Origin: DASWIG01 sp965371445
Lineage (GTDB): Bacteria; Acidobacteriota; Thermoanaerobaculia; Multivoradales; J023
Length of the DNA: 20,046 bases
Direction: 5' to 3'
NCBI GenBank assembly: GCA_965371445.1
Contig: CBDUYN010000185.1
Span: 1 to 20,046 of the forward strand
Shown: in pieces, positions 6,742 to 12,906 of the stretch
Layout: each line of letters opens with the position of its first letter
Position numbering within the stretch: position 1 is the stretch's first letter
Notes under the pieces: model-generated
The model's database searches: none
Told to the model about the DNA's origin: nothing
What the model saw: the letters and a program-made list of their open reading frames with translations, nothing else
Made by a program: the position numbers and the translations under genes

Positions 6742-8327
6742 ATCCCTATAGTTGGCAACGAAGCCAACCACAAGTCGAGGTAACGAGGACCACGACGACC
6801 TCCACCGTAGAGGCAATGGTGCGAGGTGGAAGCGTTGTCGTCCTTGCAGGACACGGCATGGGCAAGACCGTTTTTCTTCGACAGATCGAGGCGGCAGCCT
6901 CGGCTACGGCGGATCTGCGTATCTTGCGTTTCTCTTCGGCGCCGCAAGAGCTGAGCTCTCGTTCTTGTCTCGAAGCTCTGGCCCAAGGACTGTTCGGCGA
7001 AGCGGCGGCCGCTGACGGGTTTCTCACCCCGGGTCAGCTCCTCGATTCCTACTTTCAGTCAAGTGGTGTGCCAGGCACGTTGATCCTACTTTACGACGAG
7101 TTCGACAGTTACGCTGAGAGCTTCCCTCGATCTTCAGCCGAACAGGCTCCGGGCCGCAACTTCTTCAACGGACTCGAAGCGGCTCGAAGAGAGTACCCGA
7201 TGGGTGTTCTTGCGGCCGGCGGCATCGGGACTTTCATCTTTCGCGACGTACTTGGATCGCCTTTTCTCTCGCGGGCGACGCCAGTCTTCCTCGACCCTTT
7301 CACTCACGAAGACCTGCGGGTTCTCAGTCAACCTTTCACTGAGCGGGGACAGATCCTGCCAGATGACGTGCTCGACCTCATTCTGCTCGCCTCCGGTGGT
7401 AACCCTCTACTGGTGACCTACGGCCTTGAGCGGCTTTGGGAAGAGAACCTTGCGACCGGCGAGAAGATCCCCGTCTTCTTTGCCGAGTTCCAAGACAAAC
7501 ATCTCCAGTTCTTGTTGAGCTTCGAACGCTCTTTTTCCTACGAGCGACTTTCGGGAGCGCCACAACGTGTTTTGGAGCTCGTGCGGAGCAAGGGGCGCCC
7601 GCTACATCAAGCAGAGCTCCTAGCCGCCTGCCGTCAATTCGACGATCCCCTGGACCTCGAGGTGGGAGAAGTCGTCCAGTTGCTCCGCGCCGCCGGCCTC
7701 GTCCGCCTCGTCGGCTCGACGAACGCCGACCGCGTCGTCCTGGAGCCGATCGCCAGCATCCTGAACCTCGAAGCTCAGCCCTCCGTCAGCACGAGCTTTC
7801 GCGAGCGTTTCCTCGAGGACCTCGAAACCCAGCTCGCCCGCCTGCACAGCCTGAGCGCCGACTTCTTCCGTCCCGGCACCGGCGGCAGCGGCAAGCAGCT
7901 CGTCCCCGAGGCCACTTTCTCCGCCGTCTTGTCGATGGGCTTTCAGAACCTCGGCTGGCGGGTCGAGCGCGAGGCTCAATACGGAGCCGGACGCACCGAC
8001 CTCAAGCTCGGCCTCGCCGACACCGACGACCTCGCTCTCGTCGAGGTCAAAATCTGGGGCCGCAACGACTATGCAGAGGTCCACGGGCAACTGGCCAGCT
8101 ACTGGTCCCACCGGGTGACCGCCGGAGCCGTCGTCATGCTGACCGACCAGACGGTGGAAGGCGAACGCTATCGAAGCGTCTGTCTGGAGCCTCACGGGAT
8201 TGAGGCTCCTCTTGTCGAAACTCCCGACCTTCCGATCCAGGCACGTTTCACCTGCCCGACGACGCTCGACGACGGCTCCGAGGTCCGGATCGACCACTTC
8301 CTCCTCCGGCTTCGCCGAAGGCACTGA
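6738..8327 (+). CDS. P-loop ATPase fused to a PD-(D/E)XK nuclease
   Basis: A 529-residue protein whose ATG overlaps the previous stop as ATGA, so it is translationally coupled and probably acts with that protein. Residues ~30-250 form a STAND/archaeal-ATPase-like domain: Walker A GHGMGKT at 38-44 and Walker B LILLYDEFD at ~115-123, then ASGGNPLLVTYGLERLW. Residues ~270-350 look like a winged-helix segment. Residues ~380-470 carry the PD-(D/E)XK nuclease signature: E391 in PEATFSAVL, D421 in GAGRTDLKLG and E436-V-K438 in ALVEVKIW, similar to the nuclease ends of archaeal ATPase-DUF234 and DUF1703-type proteins. All catalytic positions are present. It is the most plausible effector of the operon; the target (DNA or RNA, host or invader) cannot be read. 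The nuclease half is richer in C-ending codons than the ATPase half. Confidence 0.85.
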   Translation: MNPYSWQRSQPQVEVTRTTTTSTVEAMVRGGSVVVLAGHGMGKTVFLRQIEAAASATADLRILRFSSAPQELSSRSCLEALAQGLFGEAAAADGFLTPGQLLDSYFQSSGVPGTLILLYDEFDSYAESFPRSSAEQAPGRNFFNGLEAARREYPMGVLAAGGIGTFIFRDVLGSPFLSRATPVFLDPFTHEDLRVLSQPFTERGQILPDDVLDLILLASGGNPLLVTYGLERLWEENLATGEKIPVFFAEFQDKHLQFLLSFERSFSYERLSGAPQRVLELVRSKGRPLHQAELLAACRQFDDPLDLEVGEVVQLLRAAGLVRLVGSTNADRVVLEPIASILNLEAQPSVSTSFRERFLEDLETQLARLHSLSADFFRPGTGGSGKQLVPEATFSAVLSMGFQNLGWRVEREAQYGAGRTDLKLGLADTDDLALVEVKIWGRNDYAEVHGQLASYWSHRVTAGAVVMLTDQTVEGERYRSVCLEPHGIEAPLVETPDLPIQARFTCPTTLDDGSEVRIDHFLLRLRRRH

Positions 8328-8343
8328 CGCAAGGCCCCCAACC

Positions 8344-8705
8344 GTGGACCCCGTGACGACCTTCCTCATCGCCCCGCTCGCCAAGAAGGCGACCGACGCC
8401 GTCCTCGGCGCCGCCGGACGGCGCCTGCGCCGCATCTTCAAGGACCCCGAGCGCCAGACCGCCCTCGAACGCGCCACCGAGGCCGGCATCCTCGCCATGG
8501 TCCGGACCGCCCGCGTCGACGAGGATAGCCGCGTCCACCTCCTCGATGTCCTGCGCCGCTTCTTCACCCACGAGGACGTCGCCGAGGACGTCGGACGCGC
8601 CCTCGTCCCGCTCCTGCGAGGCGACCGCCTCGACCCCCACGAGCTCGAAGAGCTCCTCGCCGAGGCGGGCTACGACCCCACCCACCTCTCGGGCTTTGAA
8701 CCCAC
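8344..8705 (+). repeat. Copy 2 of the ~365-bp near-identical direct repeat
   Basis: Nearly identical to 2669-3033 and in the same orientation. This copy remains attached to a complete NACHT-FGE gene, so it is the better model of the original. Confidence 0.85.
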
Positions 8706-11580
8706 GACCGCCTTCACCGCCTTTGAAGGCGGCTTCTCCGCCGCCGTCCTCCAGCAAGGGGTGCTGCGCGAGGAATTGAAGACCCACCTCCTTCTTGCCC
8801 AACTCGAGCTCCACCGCGAAATGCGCGACGCCTTGCAGGAGATGGTCCGCTTCCTCGCTGGCGCCAAGCCCGGCACCGCGGGCGTCTCCGCGGGTCAGAT
8901 CACCGCCGAGAGCGTCGCCGGCACCCAGATCGTCCTCGCCGCGCCTGCCCTGGCGCTGCCGGCGTCGACGCCCGGCGACTGGGAGCCTTTTTACCTCCGC
9001 TACCTGATCGGACGCTGCGACTCCCTCGACCTCACCCCCATCGACGAGACCGGTCCGCGTCCGGACGAGGCGAGCGCCGTGCGCCTCTCCGACGTCTTCA
9101 CGACGCTGCTCCTCGAAGGACTTCATCGACGCGAGACGGAAGAGGTCACCGACTTCTTCGGACGACGACGCGAGCGCCGTCCCGGCGACGAACCGGAGGA
9201 GATGCGACGCGAGACGGAAGAAGAGACGAAGCCGGTCTCCGCGGTCGAGGGCTGCGCCGCCGTGGCGCGGCTCGTCGTCCTGGGACGCCCGGGCGGCGGC
9301 AAGAGCACGCTCGTCAACCACCTCGTAACCGAGCTGGCACGCCGGCGCCTCGGCTCGACCGACGGCGGCAAGCTCCCGGGCTGGCCCGAGGACGACGGTC
9401 CGTTGCCGGTCCGCGTCCTCCTGCGGCGCTTCGCCAGCTGGCTTCCCGACGGCGCCCGCCCCGAGGCCGGCCTCGTCTGGCAATACCTCCAGGAGCAGCT
9501 CCGCAAAGCCGGCTGCGGCGACGACGCCTACGCCGGGCTCCGCGACATCCTCGCCACGGGCGGCGTCGTCTTCTTCGACGGCCTCGACGAGGTCGCCGAG
9601 GACGACGCGACCCGAAAGCGCTCGCTCCTCTGCAGGGCCGTCGAAAGCTTCGCCCGCGAGGTCGGCAAACGCTGCCGCGTCGTCGTCACCTGCCGCGAGT
9701 ACGCCTACCGCAAGAGCGACGCCTGGCGCCTCGACGACGCCGTCTTCACCGAGGTCAGCCTCGCCCCCTTTGCCGGCGAGCAGATCGAGGCCTTCACCCA
9801 CACCTGGTACCGCGTCGTCGGCCCCGGCAAGGGCTGGGACGAAGCTCGCTGCCAGCAGGAGGCCGAGCACCTGGCGCGGGCCGCCGAAGAGTGGCCGCAC
9901 CTGCGCGAGCTTGCCGAGTCGCCGCTTCTCCTGACGTTGATGGCCCAAATCCACGGCCGCGACGGCTACCTGCCGCGCGACCGCGCCGACCTTTACGAAC
10001 GCACCGTCAACCTGCTCCTCGCCCACTGGGAGAACCGTCTCGTCCGCGACCTGCGCGGCGCCGGTGGGACGGGCGCCGACCACGACCGGATGCTGCAGCT
10101 CGACCTACGGATCGAAGTCGTCCGCAACGCGCTCGAACGCGTCGCCTTTGAGGCCCATGAGCGCCAGGAGAAGGAAAGCGGACGCTCCGAGGCGGCCGCC
10201 GACATCCCCGGTGACGACCTGCTCCATGCCTTGGGCGATCAGTTGGGAAGCCTCGACCGGGCGCAACAGGTGATCGTCTACGTCGAGCAGCGGGCGGGAC
10301 TGCTCCATGCCGTCGGCGAGCGGACCTACCGCTTTCCCCACCGCACCTTCCAGGAGTACCTGGCGGCGCGTCACCTGCTGAAGCAGGGCGAGTACGACAC
10401 GATGCTCACGGAGCGGGTGCGGCGTGACCTGGCCTGGTGGCGGGAGGTCTTCCTGCTGGCGGCGGGAGCGTCGCGGGAAACGCCGCGGGTGATCTCCGAC
10501 CTGGTCGACGAACTGGTGCCGCGTCCGCCGGACGAAGGGAAGGAGGTGGAGCCCGGCGTCGCGGAGGAAGCTCGGCTGGCGGCGCAGGCGTTGGAGGAGA
10601 CGCGCTTCACGGAACGCGCCAGCAAGGAGGAAGGACGCTTTGCCGCAACCTTCGAGAAGATCCAGGAGTGGCTGCGGGCGGGGATGAAGTCGACGGAGAC
10701 GCTGGAGCCAACCGTCCGGGCTCGGTGCGGGCTTTCGCTTGCCGGGCTCGGCGATCCGCGGTCTGGGGTGACGTCGGTCGAGGAGATGGAGGTCTGCCGG
10801 GTGCCGGCGGCGGCGTTCTGGATGGGGAGCGAGAAGTACGAAAGCGAGAAGCCTCAGCACCTCAACGAGCATCTCGACTACGACTACTGGTTGGCTCGGT
10901 ATCCGGTGACGGTGGCGCAGTTCCGGCAGTACGTGGAGGCGAGCGGCGTCAAGCCCGAAGATCCGCGCTCGCTTCGCGGTCCTCTCAACGCTCCCGTGGC
11001 TCGGGTCGACTGGCACGAGGCGACCGGTTTCTGTTGCTGGCTGACGGATTGGCTCGGGTTGCCGAAAGGCTACAAGGCTCAGCTTCCTTCAGAGGCAGAA
11101 TGGGAGAAGGCGGCCCGGGGTGGTGTCGAGATCCCGCAGGAGCCTTGCGTTCGACAGATTCCTTATCTTGCCGAACCGAGCGTCTCTCTGGTGCCTAACC
11201 CAGAGCCGAAGCGGGAGTACCCGTGGCCGGGAGACTTCGACAAGGGGCGCTGCAACAGTGGGCACTCCGGCGTCGATACGGTCAGTGCAGTCGGCTGCTT
11301 TGCCAACGGTCGGAGCGTTTACGGATGCGAGGAGATGAGCGGGAACGTCTGGGAGTGGACTCGGAGCGCGTACGAGGCAAGCTCGAAGGTTTTCTCGTAC
11401 CCGTACGATCCAAACGATGGGCGGGAAAAACCTCACAAATCACCTCTCTGGGTCGTGCGCGGCGGCTCTTTTGTCGACCGCGACGACGGCGTCCGTTGCG
11501 CGTGCCGTGGCAGGTGCGGTCCGGGGGGCCGGAACGTCGACGTCGGGTTCCGTGTGGTGCTTTCCCCATCAAAACTCTGA
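8344..11580 (+). CDS. NACHT ATPase with C-terminal FGE-fold domain, candidate DGR target
   Basis: A 1078-residue predicted cytoplasmic STAND protein. Residues ~1-145 are the shared N-terminal helical module. The NACHT domain has Walker A LGRPGGGKSTLVNHL near 312-325, Walker B VVFFDGLDEVAE near 408-419 and the sensor motif VVTCREYAYR near 447-456. The helical tail (FPHRTFQEYLAARHLL) lies near residue 662. The FGE-sulfatase domain spans ~818-1078 (VPAAAFWMGSE, YPVTVAQFRQYV, LPSEAEWEKAARGG, MSGNVWEWTRSA, VVRGGSF, VGFRVV). The two cysteines of catalytic FGE are not at their positions, so a ligand-binding lectin-like role is more likely than formylglycine synthesis. The GTG at 8344 is chosen because both paralogues begin at the same residue; upstream in-frame starts lie within the nuclease gene. 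It starts 16 bp after that gene, so it is probably in the same operon. The last 36 residues resemble a DGR variable region. Confidence 0.9.
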   Translation: MDPVTTFLIAPLAKKATDAVLGAAGRRLRRIFKDPERQTALERATEAGILAMVRTARVDEDSRVHLLDVLRRFFTHEDVAEDVGRALVPLLRGDRLDPHELEELLAEAGYDPTHLSGFEPTTAFTAFEGGFSAAVLQQGVLREELKTHLLLAQLELHREMRDALQEMVRFLAGAKPGTAGVSAGQITAESVAGTQIVLAAPALALPASTPGDWEPFYLRYLIGRCDSLDLTPIDETGPRPDEASAVRLSDVFTTLLLEGLHRRETEEVTDFFGRRRERRPGDEPEEMRRETEEETKPVSAVEGCAAVARLVVLGRPGGGKSTLVNHLVTELARRRLGSTDGGKLPGWPEDDGPLPVRVLLRRFASWLPDGARPEAGLVWQYLQEQLRKAGCGDDAYAGLRDILATGGVVFFDGLDEVAEDDATRKRSLLCRAVESFAREVGKRCRVVVTCREYAYRKSDAWRLDDAVFTEVSLAPFAGEQIEAFTHTWYRVVGPGKGWDEARCQQEAEHLARAAEEWPHLRELAESPLLLTLMAQIHGRDGYLPRDRADLYERTVNLLLAHWENRLVRDLRGAGGTGADHDRMLQLDLRIEVVRNALERVAFEAHERQEKESGRSEAAADIPGDDLLHALGDQLGSLDRAQQVIVYVEQRAGLLHAVGERTYRFPHRTFQEYLAARHLLKQGEYDTMLTERVRRDLAWWREVFLLAAGASRETPRVISDLVDELVPRPPDEGKEVEPGVAEEARLAAQALEETRFTERASKEEGRFAATFEKIQEWLRAGMKSTETLEPTVRARCGLSLAGLGDPRSGVTSVEEMEVCRVPAAAFWMGSEKYESEKPQHLNEHLDYDYWLARYPVTVAQFRQYVEASGVKPEDPRSLRGPLNAPVARVDWHEATGFCCWLTDWLGLPKGYKAQLPSEAEWEKAARGGVEIPQEPCVRQIPYLAEPSVSLVPNPEPKREYPWPGDFDKGRCNSGHSGVDTVSAVGCFANGRSVYGCEEMSGNVWEWTRSAYEASSKVFSYPYDPNDGREKPHKSPLWVVRGGSFVDRDDGVRCACRGRCGPGGRNVDVGFRVVLSPSKL
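11449..11562 (+). other. Candidate variable region (VR) of a diversity-generating retroelement
   Basis: This is the C-terminal end of the FGE domain, residues ~1036-1070 of the protein. It aligns without gaps to the recurrent DGR-target pattern RGGSW(N)3...VR.AN.NRNNP...GFR. At most positions where that pattern has asparagine (template codon AAC), this gene has other codons ending in C: GTC, GAC, CGC, GAC and GGC between 11473 and 11490, then TGC, GGC, TGC, GGC, AAC, GTC, GAC. AAC randomised at its two adenines gives exactly such NNC codons. The flanking RGGS and GFRVV stay conserved. The template repeat and reverse transcriptase are not in this window, so this is a candidate only. Confidence 0.5.
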
Positions 11581-11611
11581 ACCTCTGATCTCTGTCTTCT
11601 CTGAGCTCTGA
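11575..11611 (+). repeat. Degenerate CTCTGA repeats after the NACHT-FGE stop codon
   Basis: CTCTGA occurs at 11575, 11583, 11599 and 11606, with a CTCTGT variant at 11590, giving steps of 7-9 bp. The first unit contains the stop codon. It lies between the candidate variable region and the hairpin, where a DGR initiation-of-homing region would lie. Function unknown. Confidence 0.55.
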
Positions 11612-11622
11612 GCGGGGGGAGT

Positions 11623-11648
11623 CCAGAGGGGGGTCAGCCCCCCTCTGG
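11623..11648 (+). repeat. Perfect 11-bp hairpin downstream of the NACHT-FGE gene
   Basis: CCAGAGGGGGG and CCCCCCTCTGG pair perfectly around a 4-base TCAG loop, 43 bp after the stop codon. A second imperfect stem (GTTTCGC / GCGGAAC) follows. There is no run of T, so classic intrinsic termination is doubtful, though mRNA 3'-end protection is possible. A short-loop hairpin just after the variable region is also a known feature of DGR target sites. The 11581-11881 gap otherwise contains only the repeats listed here. Confidence 0.6.
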
Positions 11649-11738
11649 GTTTCGCGAAGCGGAACGGACGCAGAGCACCGTCTCGGAAGGGTTGAAAAAC
11701 TGGGTAGCGAGGCAAGTGTCTCAGACCGATGAATCACG

Positions 11739-11832
11739 GGACCCTTCGGAGGCTCGGCGCGCCTCCGCTACGGGCCTCAAGGCCCGTGCTATGTGCTGGA
11801 AAGCCGGCTAAAGCTGGCTCTTGGAAGGGTCC
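11739..11832. repeat. Nested palindromic element, ~94 bp
   Basis: The outer arms GGACCCTTC (11739-11747) and GAAGGGTCC (11824-11832) are perfect 9-bp inverted repeats. Inside are GGAGGC/GCCTCC around a 7-base loop (11748-11766) and ACGGGCCT/AGGCCCGT around 2 bases (11770-11787). The whole could fold as a branched structure. It resembles a small non-autonomous dispersed repeat (MITE- or REP-like), but copy number cannot be judged here and no target duplication is obvious. Confidence 0.45.
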
Positions 11833-11881
11833 GTCGAGCAATCTCGACTCATTTCCAAAAGTGTTCAAGAACCTAGCCGGC

Positions 11882-12085
11882 CTACCGGTCCTCAGAGGCG
11901 CGCACCTCCATCGCCGCCTGACTGATGTCTGCAACGCTGCGCTCCGGCCAGAGCTTTTCTTGCCATTTTGTGTAGTCAAATGGCGCACGCATCATGAGCG
12001 TGATGAACCGCTCCGCCTGGACGCCTCCAAGCGCCGCCAAAAGCGCCTTCATTCCTTCTAGCTTGATCTCTTCATCCGTGATCAT
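11882..12085 (-). CDS. Small partner of the PIN-domain protein, putative antitoxin
   Basis: A 67-residue acidic protein (MITDEEIKLEGMKALLAALG, ERFITLMMRAPFDYTKWQEK, SVADISQAAMEVRA). I do not recognise a named family. Its ATG at 12085 overlaps the end of the upstream PIN gene by 14 bp and has AGGAG 8 bp before it, which strongly supports that it is translated. Small proteins coupled to PIN genes are usually antitoxins; here the order is toxin first, the reverse of standard VapBC. Helical content is likely. The antitoxin role is inferred from position. Confidence 0.65.
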   Translation of the reverse strand: MITDEEIKLEGMKALLAALGGVQAERFITLMMRAPFDYTKWQEKLWPERSVADISQAAMEVRASEDR

Positions 12086-12515
12086 GGAGGATGCTCCTAA
12101 TGAACGTCGATGGATCCGCCGCTTCGATCTCTTGAAAGCCGTGTAGCTTTCTCAGGATTCTGTCATCTGTCGTGATGAAGTAGTCGCATTTCATCTCCAC
12201 CGCGCATGCCACGTGAAGCGCGTCTTTGCTCTTCAAGCCTTTTCCTTGCAGAGCATTCGCTCTTTGTAGAATCTCGGGACTTGCCACAATGTCCACGGCG
12301 GCACGGGCTCTCCAGGATTGGACTACATTCTTGCGTTCCTCGAACGGATTCGCAGAGTTTTCATAATCCAGAACGTAGGACCAAGCCAGCTCCAAGTTCC
12401 CCTCAGTGATCTCGTCCTGGATGAAGAGCTTAGCTTCAGCCTCCAGCCGAATCCTGGGCTGGCTTTGGTCGTCGAACGGTCGATTAAAACAGCAGTTGTC
12501 CAGGTATACTCTCAT
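12072..12515 (-). CDS. PIN-domain ribonuclease, putative VapC-like toxin
   Basis: A 147-residue PIN-domain protein. The N-terminal strand with the first acidic residue is MRVYLDNCCFNRPFDDQ (D6). The middle acidic motif is KSKDALHVACA and the last is YFITTDDRILRKL, giving the usual cluster of acidic residues for Mg-dependent RNA cleavage. It belongs to the PIN subgroup beginning with LDxCxxNRPFDDQ, often found in accessory regions as toxin-like genes. It is first in a two-gene minus-strand unit with the 67-residue protein at 11882-12085. The ATG at 12515 is the only good start; its ribosome-binding signal is weak. No truncation is seen. Confidence 0.85.
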   Translation of the reverse strand: MRVYLDNCCFNRPFDDQSQPRIRLEAEAKLFIQDEITEGNLELAWSYVLDYENSANPFEERKNVVQSWRARAAVDIVASPEILQRANALQGKGLKSKDALHVACAVEMKCDYFITTDDRILRKLHGFQEIEAADPSTFIRSILHDHG

Positions 12516-12601
12516 CTTCGGCTCTCAGGTGCCTTCCACGCTTCGCTGCGCGTCGGACTCCACAGTCGCGCTGGCTTCGCGGCCGGCGCTCACCGCGGTC
12601 C

Positions 12602-12610
12602 AGTGTAGCA
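12602..12610 (-). promoter_or_regulatory. Possible extended -10 promoter of the PIN operon
   Basis: On the minus strand TGC-TACACT forms an extended -10 element, predicting transcription start about 80 bp before the PIN gene. The -35 region is poor (TTCCAC 17 bp upstream). Prediction only. Confidence 0.3.
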
Positions 12611-12692
12611 CGACCCGACAGTTAGTGGAAGGGTAGGCCAACACAGGGTCGTCGGTGGCTTCCTTCCTCCCGCAGGGCCGGGATCGTCCAGG

Positions 12693-12709
12693 CCTGGGTT
12701 CAACCCAGG
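12693..12709. repeat. Perfect short palindrome in the 12516-12906 gap
   Basis: CCTGGGTT-C-AACCCAGG, 8-bp arms around one base. The 391-bp gap between the PIN gene and the end of the BNR gene shows no convincing gene; it holds this palindrome, a smaller one at 12790-12803 (CGGGT-TGAC-ACCCG) and the terminator-like hairpin near 12860. Confidence 0.4.
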
Positions 12710-12846
12710 GCCGCGGGCACCGGACGCGAAGACAAGGCCATGGTGAGACGCAAGCGAGCGTCCCTTGACCTTCCTACCCAAAAGAACCACGGGTTGACAC
12801 CCGAGGCTAGAAGATGACGCCCTACGGGCTCCGGAGTCGGATCACG

Positions 12847-12877
12847 CAAAAGAGGGGCAAATCCCGGATCTCGCCCC
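12847..12877 (-). terminator. Probable terminator of the BNR/WD40 gene
   Basis: On the minus strand, 30 bp after the stop codon, GGGGC...GCCCC encloses a second stem ATCC-G-GGAT and is followed by TCTTTT. This is a reasonable though short rho-independent terminator. Confidence 0.45.
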
Positions 12878-12906
12878 GCTCCGGAGCCCGGAGGGCGACA
12901 TCTGCC

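Noticed and set aside
8200..8343. Upstream TTG start for the NACHT-FGE gene
   Set aside because: It would overlap the nuclease gene by 128 bp and add a low-complexity leader. Both paralogous modules begin at the equivalent of the GTG at 8344.
8248..10083. 611-codon minus-strand frame over the NACHT-FGE gene
   Set aside because: It is antisense to the NACHT P-loop region, shows no recognisable domain, and repeats at the other copy of the N-terminal module only because the sense strand repeats.
10797..11580. Catalytic formylglycine-generating enzyme
   Set aside because: The domain has the fold motifs, but the positions of the two catalytic cysteines after GGS are not cysteine, and no sulfatase gene is nearby. 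A binding role is more likely.
11581..11881. DGR template repeat or reverse transcriptase close to the variable region
   Set aside because: No A-rich copy of the variable region and no reverse-transcriptase motif was found here or elsewhere in the window; only palindromes and short repeats.
12690..12712. tRNA T-arm or attachment-site fragment
   Set aside because: CCTGG-GTTCAAC-CCAGG imitates a T-arm, but the loop phase is wrong and no acceptor or anticodon arm surrounds it; it is better described as a palindrome.
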